From Pisaster brevispinus (lineage: Eukaryota > Echinodermata > Asteroidea > Forcipulatida > Asteriidae), in assembly GCA_023634235.1 (NCBI GenBank), contig JAMKCF010000007.1:2646001-2710000 (forward strand): 64,000 nt of DNA, written 5' to 3'. The notes beneath the pieces were generated by a model. It saw only the letters and a program-made list of their open reading frames with translations, ran no database searches and was not told the origin of the DNA. Below are positions 20,401 to 32,100 of the stretch, one piece after another. Made by a program: the position numbers and the translations under genes. Each line of letters opens with the position of its first letter. Position 1 is the first letter of the stretch.

Positions 20401-23400
20401 TAAGTCTGTGTTGTACGTCGTCTTGTAAAGTTTTTCATATTCAGTTATGTCTGAGTAGTCATTCACAGTATGATATCATCTTGTAGGCTAACAAACATAA
20501 CAAAGTGAACCTATCATTCAAAACCAGAGTGGGTGATGATGAATGGTCAGACAGTATGAGGGTTGACTTTGTACTGTGTAGATGCATTCACCACATGGTA
20601 TTATATTGCGGGCTGGCATACATAGCTTATGAATAGATATTAAAAACCATATTGAATGGTCAGACAGTAGGAGGGCTGACTGTGTACTGTGTAAATGCGT
20701 TCACCACCTACAGTACTACATGTATATTGCAGGCTGGCATAGTTTATATACCATACAAAACCGCAGTGGATGATATTAAATAGTAAGACAGTAGGAGGGT
20801 TGACTTTGTACTGTGTAGATGCATTCACCAAATAAGGTATTAAAGGCTGGCATAGTTTATGTACCATTCAAAACAGCAGTGGATGATATTGAATGGTAAG
20901 ACAGTAGGAGGGTTGACATTGTCCTGTGTAAATATATTCAACACATGACATAATTGGAGGCTGGCATAGTTTATCCATCATTCAAAACCCCCGTGGATAT
21001 TACCAATGAATGGTCAGACAGTAGGAGGGTTGAGAATATTTGCATCATTACTCAAAGTCAACTTACCCTAGGTGCAAACTCTAGACTGAAGATTCTCTTA
21101 ACATCCTCACTTGCACTAAAACAAGACAATTTGACAAGGAAAAGTGTATGAATAAAGTCTAGGACGAAAAAAAGAAAGAAAGAGATTTCAGACCTTTTTT
21201 AAAATTCAAATCCATAAGACATCGAAAACCATTTCAACCAACCAGGGCTTTGCTCATAACTGACCCCTGTTGATTGACCCCCCCCCCCCCTCTAGGACGT
21301 GTGGCTGGGTTCAGCTTAACATATCATGACATATGAGCTGATCGGTGTGTACGATGTGGTTAAGACAATGAAAATATTAAAATAATTCAGCAAATGCTGA
21401 TGACGGTCTTCACTGCAGAGTTTAGAAAAAACTCTTTTGATAAAACCTATACTTACTCTTCCAATTCCTTGATTTCATCGAAGCCTGACTGTAAACGAGT
21501 TGGTTCCATTCCCATATACCGATCAAATGTTTCTGCAAAGATATGACGAAAAGACCAACTTAACAAATTTGGTTGTTTAGCTGTGATCCTTCCTCTTAAT
21601 TTCTGCAGTAGGAAGTGAGTTTTGTTTTTCACCCAGTAGACCATCAGTCAATAAAATACACAGGGAATAAATTTGGGGAAAATTCTTAACACCCACAAGA
21701 GGGCAGGTAGTTCAAAGCTAGGACCAGAATGAAAATGAGAAAAGAATTTCAACACAGTTGGAAACTATGCATTTTACTACTCTGGGACGTTGAAATTGAC
21801 ATAATAATGGCTTCTTATATAGCGCTCATATCCGTCACTCAGTGACGCTCAAGGCGCTTCAACATTAAGTATTTTCCTGCAAGGTATGTGGGGCTACGTT
21901 TGAAGTATGAGACCTACTCCTTAACATAGAACCATGTAATGGTTTACAAAGTGCTGTGGCGCAATATGCAGCCAATCAAACCAGGAACACCGGGGCGGAC
22001 CCCTTCTCTTTTCGATAAGTGCACTGGGTTCTTTTACATGCGTTACACTACACACGGGATCAACGGTTTTACGTCCCATCCGAAGGACGAAGCAATAATG
22101 GTTAAGTGTCTTGCTTAAGAACACAAGTGTCACGACCGGGACTCGAACCCACACTCAACTGATTAGAAACACCAGAGCTTGAGTCCAGTGATCTTATCCA
22201 CTCGGCCACGACACGCCATGCAACTAATCAATTTCACATCCAATCCAAAGCTGTCCTCAGGTCGACATTGCGATGACACAAACACAGTCTGTTACTGATG
22301 TTTCAGGATGATACTGCGCCTGACAAAGACCGTCGAGAACAAATCAGACGTAAATGTTTAAAGACATAAGTATTCAACTGCGATGATGTTAAGACAATCG
22401 GCATTCAGTCTCCGTCAGAAAAAAAAACAGTCGCAAGAGTAGAAAAGATCCTGCTTCTGCAACGTGTTTTCAACCAGGTGGGAACCAACCAGACGATGTT
22501 ACATTGAGTACCGTATGTGTACATGTACATGATTGCATAACAACATGAACAATACACGTTGTCTCTACTTACGTGACAGCATGAATGGCTATTAACGCCA
22601 AACGTGCTAAACGCCAAAATTGCAGGCTGAAATCGATCCCTGCTAAACAAAAGCTAGCTCATTTCTACACCATAAATGAAAATAAATGCTTGGGAAGTAT
22701 CACTACAAAGGATATAACTTACCTTTTTTGACTCTTCTTGAAAACTTAGATGCAGCCTTGGAAGCATAGTTTCTGACTGTTGTAAAAATAAATCAAAATT
22801 GGCTCATTTTAAAGAGAAAAGGGAAATGACCAATTCAATTTTTCCCAACAGATGGAGTCCTCATGTCAGTGGGGAAAACATTACAACTAGATCTAGTGCA
22901 AGTCTCTAGCCTCATGAATGGTTGTTCGGCATGCGTTGAGAGAGTTGAGTGTGCATTATTGACAGCAAAACAGCTGTGAGTATTGAGGTTTTTTTAAAAG
23001 GTTTTTGCATATTCTGCAAAAAAGTACGTCAGACTCAGTGTGAATGTACATACATGTATTTACAGTGTCAGTGTGTTCAGAAAGATAAATAGTACTAGTA
23101 CTAGTACTAGTAGTATTAGTAAGTAAATACAAAGGGAACTGAAGTTATTGCCAGACCAGAACATGTTGACAATGGTTGATCTATCAGTATCATCACTGTC
23201 TATCAATATCAATTACCATATTGAAAACGTTAGCATTATGGAGGCCCAAAATGTGTGACCCATCCTAGTTTCTAGTATCAAAAAGGAGTACAATCTAATC
23301 TTAAAAAATGTTGATTTATAAATTAAAATGATTTATTTTAATTAGTTTAAAAAACAATTTAAATAAGCTGGATAATTCAACAACATCCAACAACAATTAA

Positions 23401-23662
23401 TCAACAAAAAGTAAATTAAATGCATACCCATCATTTGTGGAATGACCTGTATATGTTGATCGAACAACGCAGGACTTCTGAAGTCCGACTGACGAACGCG
23501 GTCATGGCTGTCTGTTGTTGCACATACCGTACACACACGCCGAAACGTCCGCGAGGCACTGGACTTCTTCAATGCAAAATTACACACCGCCGGGGTTGTT
23601 GACAAGTTTCGACAAAGCTGTCGAGATATTCCGTAGCCTTCAGCCGTAAATCGTCGAAACAT
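17077..23662 (-). CDS. MRPS15: Mitochondrial small-subunit ribosomal protein uS15m
   Basis: Seven exons: 23662-23428, 22776-22723, 21532-21457, 21115-21067, 20268-20175, 19227-19169 and 17418-17077; end phases 1,1,2,0,1,0; 302 residues. The start is rich in Arg and Ser with little acid (MFRRFTAEGYGISRQ), as in a mitochondrial targeting peptide. Residues 80-140 match the metazoan MRPS15 extension (RNYASKAASK; ASEDVKRIFSLEFAPR). The uS15 core is at about 160-260, with the conserved helix pair and the basic DKKNKRIMLMMIDKRRKN and YSPPPKYLIRKKTKRY segments. uS15 binds small-subunit rRNA during mitoribosome assembly. The length slightly exceeds human MRPS15 (257 aa), mainly in exon 1, whose 3' end is the least certain boundary. 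A YY1-type motif lies upstream. Confidence 0.93.
18128..18495. repeat. Tandem repeat, ~105 bp period, 3.5 copies
   Basis: Units start at 18128, 18234, 18338 and 18442 ('actcaacacccaaactgtt', 'gactctgattatggtggta', 'aatcagtttactagtg'). The array lies in MRPS15 intron 6. This monomer is unrelated to the ~112 bp monomer in intron 4. Confidence 0.9.
18640..18960 (+). pseudogene. LINE reverse-transcriptase C-terminal remnant
   Basis: The plus frame reads NKAPHQALLRYTLNVRYPE, then ITIAELY and STTLCKQRLATDW, the pattern of the post-RT tail of a LINE, followed by several stop codons. It is a dead copy inside MRPS15 intron 6. Confidence 0.6.
19169..19227 (-). CDS. MRPS15: MRPS15 exon 6
   Basis: A 59-base exon (residues 171-189) between acceptor 'ttttccttacag' and donor CGG|gtgagt. 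It encodes AKCTVAIRNLVPHIQQFPR, the first half of the uS15 helical hairpin. It is the only segment that joins exon 5 (phase 1) to exon 7 (phase 0) with a uS15-like sequence. Confidence 0.9.
20175..20268 (-). CDS. MRPS15: MRPS15 exon 5
   Basis: Residues 139-169 (QEIKKLQELNTLEDVD...), between acceptor 'tgtattcacag' and donor AGCA|gtaagt. It corresponds to the region leading into the uS15 core. Confidence 0.9.
20515..21032. repeat. Short satellite array, ~112 bp period, ~4.5 copies
   Basis: The anchor 'gctggc' recurs at 20612, 20733, 20846 and 20960, with 'tggtcagacagtaggagggt' in part. This is the reverse complement of the monomer at 1865-2275. It lies in MRPS15 intron 4. Confidence 0.9.
21067..21115 (-). 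CDS. MRPS15: MRPS15 exon 4
   Basis: A 49-base exon (residues 123-138, ASEDVKRIFSLEFAPR) between acceptor 'ttgttttag' and donor AGG|gtaagt. It aligns with the DDVVKRLLSLEMA region of vertebrate MRPS15. Confidence 0.92.
21457..21532 (-). CDS. MRPS15: MRPS15 exon 3
   Basis: Residues 98-121 (TFDRYMGMEPTRLQSGFDEI...), between acceptor 'atctttgcag' and donor AAGA|gtaagt. It joins exons 2 and 4 through split Glu and Asp codons. Confidence 0.9.
21801..22217 (-). repeat. tRNA-Leu-like SINE (complete)
   Basis: In reverse it reads 'ggcgtgtcgtggccgag' ... 'gggttcgagtcccggtcgtg', the same ~300 bp body as 56654-57080, and an end 'gcgctatataagaagcc'. It lies in MRPS15 intron 2. Confidence 0.85.
22723..22776 (-). 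CDS. MRPS15: MRPS15 exon 2
   Basis: A 54-base exon (residues 80-96, RNYASKAASKFSRRVKK) between acceptor 'ttttacaacag' and donor AAAG|gtaagt. Strongly basic, it is probably still part of, or next to, the cleaved presequence. Confidence 0.88.
23428..23662 (-). CDS. MRPS15: MRPS15 exon 1 (start codon, presequence)
   Basis: Residues 1-78, ATG at 23662 with donor ATGG|gtatgc (phase 1, required by exon 2). A better-looking donor, ACG|gtatgt, lies inside the exon but would break the frame into exon 2. Confidence 0.75.
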
Positions 23663-23790
23663 TGTTAATCAATATCTTGGATAAGTTTCGTAGATAGAAT
23701 CCGCCCTTCACGCCTTCTGAGGCGGTCTGAGGAAGGTTTAGTGGCGTTTCAAAATAAAAATTTTAACTGAGCACAAGCCCACGAGAGGAG

Positions 23791-23801
23791 GTCGCCATCT
23801 T
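23791..23801 (-). promoter_or_regulatory. YY1-like motif upstream of MRPS15
   Basis: The minus strand reads AAGATGGCGAC about 130 bases upstream of the ATG, in a short GC-richer patch ('ggcgcgcc'). YY1 sites of this kind are frequent near starts of housekeeping and mitochondrial genes. The function here is inferred from the motif alone. Confidence 0.4.
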
Positions 23802-24574
23802 TGATAATTTGGCGCGCCCTCTACGGTCAGATAGAGCAAATCACATAAGACAAGTGACCGGGCTCAAAAGGAAGACTGCTGAAAAAGCAACTTAACCTGG
23901 CAACGAGGCACCTGTTTGGTCCTAACATTGCTACAGTTTACTGTCACAGATGTTTGGCCGGCGTAATTGATAGGTTAAGAGGGTTTGTTATACCTTTTCT
24001 CAATGATTTCTTTAGCTAATTGTGTTGCTTACATGTCAAGGAATACCTTCAAGCCCATTGAACCGGTAAACCATAGAGCAAGGATCAGAAACAACAACCA
24101 TGCCTTGTCACCAAGCGGTGACTCACTCACACCACGCCCACACAGAGATAGGATTGTGTGCATGCAATGGGAAATATTTTTTTCCACCACTCCTCCTGAC
24201 CAAATTGACGACCCCTGTTGATTGACACCCCTTCTAAAACGTGTGTAATGGTACACTGTAGGATATCATGGAGTATCACGGGGTTGGGATCTACCATTTT
24301 GTAATGGTTATGTTTTTCTTTATATGTGCCACAGCTCTGTGATAACGTGCCTCATTGCAAGGTTTTAAAACCAAAAACCTAAAAACAAAAACGAACAAAT
24401 AACAAACAAACAACCAACAAACACACAAACAATAAAACGAAATCATGAAAATGGACAATAACGAAGTTGTTCGTTCATTTCCCCCCCAATCTTTGCTCCA
24501 GGGCAGCAAGTTGTATAAACATGTCTGGATCCAAGTGACAGGTTGGCCTGGCAGCCGCCATGACTTTCCATCCA

Positions 24575-25235
24575 TGGATGTAGTAGCTCATGGGTGCTCT
24601 CATGGCGGCCTCATGAATATTTTTGTAGGCCCCAAGATGGTTTGTTCCAGAAAGATTTGAGAGCCAAATGAAGGGGTGCAGCGTAAAAATTTCGCCCAAT
24701 TGTGACCTAGGCTCAATTTTAAGCAGCAGCAAATTTTCTGCTAAGCAAAAATTAGCAGAAAACCAGGCAAAAGACGGTATGATGGCCAATAATTTAATAT
24801 GGAACAGTTTTTTGGATGGGTAACCATATTCTTATAGGCACAATTTTCATGGGCCTAGCTGGTTTTTGTGCTTAAGCAGCATGAAATAAAAGTCGGACCC
24901 TGTGGGTGTTGACTTTCATCTTGAGGTATTTTGGATGACCACTATAGGCCCTAAAAAAATTGTCCTATTTGCAGAAAGATGTTCGTTTTTTTTTCAAGGA
25001 GATGCTCGGACGTTTGGAAATTTACACAGGTGTAGGGTGTTTTTATTTGGCGGGAGAGTATTAAATCGACACTGAGGCCTTGGGGCACCCCATGTCAAAG
25101 TGGGCAGACGATAGGCCTAAAAGTTTAGGAGTCAATAGTTTTACTGTGGAAAGCTGTGAGACTTCTAAGTATTTAAAAGTAATTTTGAACATTTAGCTGA
25201 ACTGTATGCTGTGGGAGTTTATTTGGGGTGCACCC
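24575..25235 (+). mobile_element. Dispersed element 'ggggtgcaccc', copy with nested MITE
   Basis: It shares 'tttgagagccaaat', 'ttgaggtattttggatgac' and the end 'ggggtgcaccca' with 32030-32712 and 49160-49580. The word 'gtgacct' is separated from '.tgtgggtgttgactttc' by about 180 bp that resembles the TGCTTAAGCAG MITE (24710-24890), so a younger element sits inside. Confidence 0.7.
24710..24890. mobile_element. TGCTTAAGCAG MITE, degenerate nested copy
   Basis: It carries 'ttaagcagcagcaaattttc', 'tgctaagcaaaaat' and 'ttttgtgcttaagcagc' in the same order as 42219-42411. It interrupts the older dispersed element. Confidence 0.6.
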
Positions 25236-25941
25236 ATGGGCTTGCTGGGAAGAGGCTTTGCCGTACCTTTGCCAAACACGCTTCTTGAAACTCTGGGGGT
25301 CAGTGCTATATCATTTGGATTTATAAGGTTGGAACTTGGGGGGGGGGCGAAGTTCACTGACCCAGTGACCCACCACAGTTGTTACGAAAACTAAAAACAA
25401 AATGTTAACAGCAGTCACGTCAGAAGCCGAATTCGCAGTCGAACTATTGACATCAACAGCAACTTCACATCATGGAGCTATATATAGCTTTGTACAGCTC
25501 TTTGTTCACATACAGGCCGGCTCAACAAGGCATGCAGACCTTCAACTTCGATGACCTCTCAGCATTGCCTATTCCGAAATTGTACCCACCTTAAATTTTG
25601 TTCAATTATTGTTTTTTTCCTTCTCTTTCTTGTAGGCCCACTGAACTTGACATGCATCGAGCACCACAGGGTTCCAGTTAGTTGTATACAGGGTTGTTGG
25701 TTGCAAAGTAGTGGGAGTAGTATAGTAAAATTACTTTTATAGTATTATATCGTAACACGTAATGTTTGTGTGCCTGGTTACTCAGAGAATAGTAGTAAAA
25801 GAACATGAAGAAAAGACTGGATTGGGGCACAGTGCAGTATGTTGCACCGGGCTATAATCAGATGGTCTGAAGAGAACAGCACAGAATCAACTAAGGATGA
25901 AGCTATGGACATTTTTGTATGGTCTATGGTAAAGCTGACCA

Positions 25942-26122
25942 GGGCCGAGTTTCATAGAGCTGCTTAAGCAGAAAATATTGCTTAAAAAAGTTCTGCTGAG
26001 CAGAAATGAGCAGGACACCAATCATAAATTGTACTTGTGGTATGCTAGTTTGGCTGGTAACCTTATTCCGGTAAGCATGTTTCTTTTTGTGCTTAATTAA
26101 GCAGCTCTATGAAATTGGGCCC
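25942..26122. mobile_element. TGCTTAAGCAG MITE, ~180 bp
   Basis: The left end 'tttcatagagctgcttaagc' is mirrored by the right end 'gcagctctatgaaattgggc'. The interior has 'tctgctgagcagaaatgag' and 'tggctggtaaccttattc'. It has no coding capacity. Confidence 0.85.
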
Positions 26123-26206
26123 AGATAATGGTGGTGGTCAGTGCATGATCCATGGGGGTATCAGGTGTGCTTACCACGTGATTTATGGGCTTGAGTGCAT
26201 TGGAAA

Positions 26207-26650
26207 GGATAATAATAATAATAATAATAAATCTTATAAAGCGCTGGTATATAGGAAAAAACTATTCACTGCGCTAAAATATGACCAAGGGAAAAATTAA
26301 TGGTAGGCTTGACTGAAAAGGTAAGTTTTGAGATTGGATTTGAATGAAGAGATGTCAGGTTGTGATCTAAGGGTGAGAGGCAAGCCGTTCCACAGGCGGG
26401 GGGCTGCAACCGAGAAACTTCTATCCCCATAAGCTTTCAACCTTGAAGGTGGAACGGCAAGCAAGTTGGCATCACTGGACCTTAGTTGGCGAACGGGCTT
26501 ATACGGCAGGAGAAGCCTCTGCAAGTACAACGGGGATGAAGTCTCTGTCATACAACGGTATGTTGTACAAAGGAGTTTGAAGATGATGCGTTGCTCAACA
26601 GGGAGCCAGTGTAATGCTTGAAGAACCGGGGTGATATGCTCAAACTTTTT
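26207..26650 (-). pseudogene. LINE (CR1/L2-type) ORF2 C-terminal remnant
   Basis: Read in reverse it gives EHITPVLQALHWLPVEQR, then FKLLCTTYR, YLQRLLLPYKP, YGDRSFSVAAPRLWNGLP and a final FKSNLKTYLFSQAY. This is the classic end of a CR1/L2 reverse transcriptase, followed by an (ATT)n-type tail at 26207-26230. It is truncated on the 5' side. Confidence 0.9.
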
Positions 26651-26659
26651 TTGAGCGTG

Positions 26660-27575
26660 TTACGAAGGTGTGGGACGAAGGTGAATAATTGGAGATTGGG
26701 TTAATGGGGTTAAGGTTGGAAGGAGACTGTATTTCTGAACTTTAATAAAATAAGTTAATAAAATATATACTGGTATTGAATACTGGTAATGACAGCTGGT
26801 TTCAGGGCTTACAGTATTATTTTTATTAATATTAAATACACCCAAAAATTTTAAAATCATTGCTACTTTTTTTTTAGCAACGATAGATTTCGAATTTTAA
26901 AGAGGGGCTCCAAGGTCAAACGCACTTTTGTAATGTACTCATTTTTCTTATGGAAGTGGGAAAACGGTGTAAACTCATTTTAGGCCTATTTTGTTACCCT
27001 TCCAGTGTGGAATGTGTCAACGTCCAAAACATCAATGACGTCATATTCCCACGGGTTTTTATTTACGGGAAATTTTGGGTTCATTCTTGACTTTCCGTGA
27101 TACTCAATCAAAACGGCACTGAATTTGAAAAAAAAGACGGCATCAAGACGTCATGTTGAAACAAAATTGCCCAGAAAGAGCCGCAAATAATGACATTTGA
27201 CGTGAGGTAGATCTTTAAAATTCTGTCCACGTTCATAATGAGGACTCTATCTATTGGCAAATAATAATGAGTGCAGCACGAAACTTAAATTGACCTTGGA
27301 GTCCATTCATTTAATCGTGGAATGAAAGAATCTTTTGAGTGATTTAAAAACAAAAGTTGCATGGTCTGTTTTTCCGATCGCCGAAAGGATTTTTTTCTGA
27401 ACAAATTTTGACAGATGCTGAACAAAAAACACACAGTAAACGTTTCACGGACAAAGCATATAATTCAACATAAATATGTTTTGTACATGGCTGATAGAAG
27501 TGTGATAAGAAGTTTTAATTAATGACAAGGAATACGAAACAACGTGTTTCCATTTCCCTGTTTGACTGGCAGGAG
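26660..27575. other. No gene recognised
   Basis: AT-rich intergenic DNA between the LINE remnant and the GGT array, with no exon or repeat that I can support. Confidence 0.5.
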
Positions 27576-27587
27576 GGGCGAGGGTTT

Positions 27588-27850
27588 GGTGGTGGTGGTG
27601 GTGGTGGTGGTGGTGGTGGTGTAGGTGTAGGTGGTGGTGGTGGGGTGGTGGTGGTGTAGGTGGTGGTGGTGGTGGTGGTGGTGGTGGTGGTGGTGGTGGT
27701 GGTGGTGGCGGAGGTGGTGGTGTAGGTGTAGGTGGTGGTGGTGGTGGTGGTGGTGGTGGTGGTGGTGGTGGTGGGGGTGGTGGTGGTGGTGGTGGGGGTG
27801 GTGGTGGTGGTGGTGGTGGTGGGGGTGGTGGTGGTGGTGGTGGTGGTGGC

Positions 27851-27892
<42 letters not shown>

Positions 27893-27898
27893 AGTGGT

Positions 27899-27930
<32 letters not shown>

Positions 27931-28216
27931 TGGTGGTGGTGGTGGTGGTGGTGTATGTGGTGGTGGTGGTGGTGGTGGTGGTGGTGGTGGTGGTGGTGGT
28001 GGTGGTGGTGGCGGTGGTGGCGGTGGTGGTGGTGGCGGTGGTGGCGGTGGTGGCGGTGGTGGCGGTGTGGTGGTGGTGGTGGTGGTGGTGGTGGTGGTGG
28101 TGGTGGTGGTGGTGGTGTATGTGGTGGTGGTGGTGGTGGTGGTGTATGTGGTGGTGGTGGTGGTGGTTGTGGTGGTGGTGGTGGTGGTGGTGGTGGTGGT
28201 GGCTGGTGGTGGCTTA
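27588..28216. repeat. Compound (GGT)n microsatellite, ~0.63 kb
   Basis: Almost uninterrupted GGT units vary to GGC (a 13-14 unit GCG block at 27846-27890) and TGTAGG or TGTATG. Very long apparent ORFs on both strands (Trp, Val, Pro or His runs) come only from the repeat. The G-rich strand could form G-quadruplexes. Length in the assembly may be unreliable. Confidence 0.97.
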
Positions 28217-28801
28217 TGGTGGTGGTGGGAGATGTTCCTGGCACTCATGTCAGCAAGACGTCACAAGCAAAACCTGTTATACACAAACAGACAGCTTCAC
28301 AGACTGATGGCTCCATGCACAATAAAGTTGCAGATTCTGTGCACTGCCAGCTTATAATTTTCTCGCCCATGGAAAAAAACCCACATAACTCTGGGGACAT
28401 GTGAGAAATGGGAATGGTCCAGTTTAAGATATCAAGGACGTTGAACTCGCTCTGGGCATGGCAACTGGGAAAAACAAAGAAATACATACCATGTGACGTC
28501 AGAAGGAGGACACGTGTCACACAAAACCTTTATAATATGAAAGCTTATAACTTTATCCATTTTATCCAACCCATAAAAGTAGCTATTTAACATTTATAAG
28601 TAAAATGCCTTGTCAAATTGGCAAAAAAACCCAACATATATATGGCATCTATAAAGTTGTTTATTTTTCAATTGTATTAATAGACATGGTAATGCATGTC
28701 ATGTCGTAAAGGAGGGTGATAGGTGTATACAGGGTTAGCATATTCACATACCAGCAAAAAACTAAGTAAATCAAATCTATCGAAACAATAGTGCATTTTT
28801 A

Positions 28802-28807
28802 TTTATT
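28802..28807 (-). promoter_or_regulatory. Candidate polyadenylation signal of SLC22-like gene A
   Basis: The minus strand reads AATAAA about 170 bases after the stop codon of gene A. No signal at a comparable position was found for gene B. Confidence 0.45.
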
Positions 28808-28976
28808 GAACTTAGATTTGATTTGAGGAGACATGAAAGAAAAAGAAGAAGATTGTATAGAAGAAGAAAACAAAGATTTAAGAAGAAAAACCTACAAACA
28901 AGTCAATTTTTCAGGAATTGCAACCCGTGTGTTTTCAGATCCTTTTCTTGAGAAATCCACTCTTTCTGAGTTCAGA

Positions 28977-29115
28977 CTAAACGTTGAGCATCTTCATTTC
29001 TGTATCAACTGGATTACCATCTTGCTCATCTCGATCATCCACATCTTCATCTTCGATTTGTTCAAACTTCTTCCCGCAGCCCGGAAACGCAACCATTTGT
29101 CGAAAGGTCATATTC
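28977..29115 (-). CDS. SLC22-like A, exon 10 (stop)
   Basis: Residues 530-574 and stop, after acceptor 'ttttctgtacag'. It encodes an acidic cytosolic tail ([16 protein letters not shown]). It hardly aligns with exon 10 of gene B beyond NMxFRxM. Confidence 0.9.
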
Positions 29116-32100
29116 CTGTACAGAAAACAGTCATTGGATGGAAATTGGAAAATAGTCTTACCCCAAACACTGGTGTGTTAAAGTTGACACCATGGGTGAT
29201 GTTACATACTATACCCAAGAGAGAATAAAAATTAACATTAGACGGTGTTAATTTAACACCAATGTAATTGTGTTTGCAAAATTTAGTGTTATTTTAACAC
29301 CCTTGGTGTAAATTTTTCTTTTTTTTGGGTTACTATAATCATGTGACAACATCCATGTTGTCAATTTTAACAACCCACTTTGCAGTGCGCTCTAAAATAT
29401 CTCGTGTCAGAATTGACCAGGATTCCGGGTCTCCTTGACCCATTTTGGGGTCAGGCTGAACTCTGGGAACTGGTTTAAAACCTGAGTTATTTTTTAGCTC
29501 GAACTCTCTGAATCAGTTTGATCCATTTCTGGGTTATTTTGACACAGATTCCGGGTCACACTGGCTCAGAAGTAGGTCGATTCTGACCTGGGAGCTTTAG
29601 AGCGTAAAAGCTCGATTTGTAACTGACTCCCGTTATTCTCATCATCATCAGCACGTGGTCATTGTCGATATCTCATCGAAACCTTCTTCTAAAACTTTGT
29701 CATCGCCCTCGATTATGACTAGGTACGTCATATTCATTATTAGTAAAGTATTGTCGTACCAAGTTTTTTTCTTACATTTTTATATCAGATTTAGACATAC
29801 TCCTCTTCAACCCTCAAAATCATCTTCGCTTCCAACTTCTTTAATTTTTAATACCTAAAAGTCTTCTTCCTCCCCTACTTACTTGCCAAACGCCTCTCCC
29901 TCCTCCATCGTCTGAGGTAGCTTAGCTCCCAAGGTATCCGGAAGTAGAAGCGTCGAGACACCAGCCAGCAGAGCAAAACTTCCAAACACAAGAAACGGCA
30001 ACTGGAAGAAAGTGATGTCGCCGAGGTAGAGGACATACGGCGAAGCGATGGAGCCAATACGCGATACGAAGGAGCCCATTCCTACGCCCACATTCCTGGT
30101 AGTAAGAGAAAACAGAGCAAGTGAACACCCTTACAAAAAGCGTCAACTTTACTTTACCAAGCCTAGAGCTAATTAAATTTTACGATAAGCACACACGCCA
30201 TCCATGTCTACGGGGTTCTCGGAGTGCCATCCAATTACTTGGTCAGATCTTGAAAATTCGCAGTATGATGACACAACAGTCGTTGTTACGGATGATATCT
30301 CTGTCCTAATCCAGTTGGAATAAAATCGACGTACATCACACCCAGATGCTGCCTTCACGACATGTTTCTCGACATATGGGATGGCACCTCCGGAGCTCCG
30401 TAATTTTGCATTCCTCCTTAAATGTTTTATACAGGATTTGTAGAGTTGATAAAATAGTCGCAGACAGTGTTCATGTTTTTTTCTTCTTCTGTGATCAACA
30501 CTTTACATGAATATAATTAACGTGCGAAAAAGTGGGCTTAATCAGGTGTGCGCGTCAGGAGAAAATAAATAGTAAACAACCATGCACCATTTTAAGCATG
30601 TAAACACGTTGTCCTTAATTTGGGTTGTAAAAACCGGGCGAAATCAGCTAATGCAAATTTTGAAAATGGATTTTCAGATACTGTTTTCTTGAATATATGA
30701 TATCATTTCTGAAGGAAATATTCCACTGAAATTTGATTTTAGAGTGAACTTCATAATCAGTAAGCTTTTAGACTAAAATTATCCTGAACAATATACTTTT
30801 AACTTATTGACGAATTCATTTACCTGACAGGTGTCGGGAAGAGTTCTATTGTGTAAAGGTAGACAATCGCATAAGACCCCGAGATGCAGAACTTGCCGAT
30901 CATTGCAATAACTAATGTCACAGTGGTCAATTCTTCGGAGAAAAATAACGAATAATTCAAAGATCATGTGTTGGAAACTTAATTTAAATATTACAAAGAA
31001 ACCTTCCCAATAAACCATTTGCGAGTTAGATTTGAATAATGTCTGGTACAGTGACTTGCTTAGTCACAAGTTCCCGCTTAAAAGAATTTGAATCTGTGAG
31101 CAGACTACTTAGACGGTTGCTATATCAAGTGATTCAGCGGGCGCGTTTCTTTGTGGTTACGTAAGAGATGGGGAACACCTATTATACATTTAAAAATAAT
31201 GAGGCAGTGACCCAACGGTACATTTTGCTCATCTGGAAGTTGCTGTACAAAAGCTTGCCTCGAATCATGTGACATAGCAACTGTCTCTATGGTCTGTGGG
31301 AACGTGTGACTTTAAGCAAGACATTGTACCATACATCATTCAACTGTAACTGGCTAGTAATTAAAATAAAATAGTGACGAGTTACCGGGTGTAGGTGCGG
31401 ATCCACAGAGTCGTTTGCCAGGAGGATTGACAGCCATAGTGCGGGGAGTGGGCGCTTTAATCTCCCCTCTTAAGGTGGGGTGGGTGGAGAAGGCTCACGA
31501 CTCTTTGGATAAACCACTGAATCCACAGTTTTGTCACCATTGATTTCAAATATAGACTTTATACATTGACTTCATCACGGCGCCATCTTAGAGGTCAAAC
31601 AACGATGAAACGCACACTAATATGAGCAAGTTCAAGTGCGCACATAGTCGACCCGTACATGACACGTACATGCGCAGTGAAGTACTCACTAACAACTCAA
31701 CAGCTCACTCAACAACTCATTTGGAAGTCGACAACACTTCACTGGCTCCCTACTGCACTTTAAACGCATTAGCATGAAACAAGGCTACGGGGACCATGGA
31801 ATAAACCACGGTTGGTCCTGAGGCTGGTTCCAATTGGTCGACGACAGTAGTCAACCAATGATCGACCAGCATACGTTTGAGTCAAAATGTCGACCTTTAG
31901 TTAACCATGGTGCGCACTCGAACTTGCTCTAGGTCGCGCAGCGCACAGGATGGACCAATGAGCAACCTTCTCTTGCCCTCCAGCCGAGGGCGCCCTTACT
32001 CAAACGTCGTAGTTTGCATAAAGTCTATAGTGGTGCACCTGACTAAATAAAGAGAAAACAGAGCGTCGGCCTCATTAACATTAATTTTTTTTTTTGCAGG

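Noticed and set aside
27445..28404. Very long ORFs (up to 267 codons) of Pro, Thr, His, Trp, Val or Gly on both strands
   Set aside because: They are translations of the GGT repeat in different frames, with no non-repetitive domain.
28833..29228. 131-codon plus-strand ORF
   Set aside because: It overlaps exon 10 of transporter A in antisense and has no recognisable domain.
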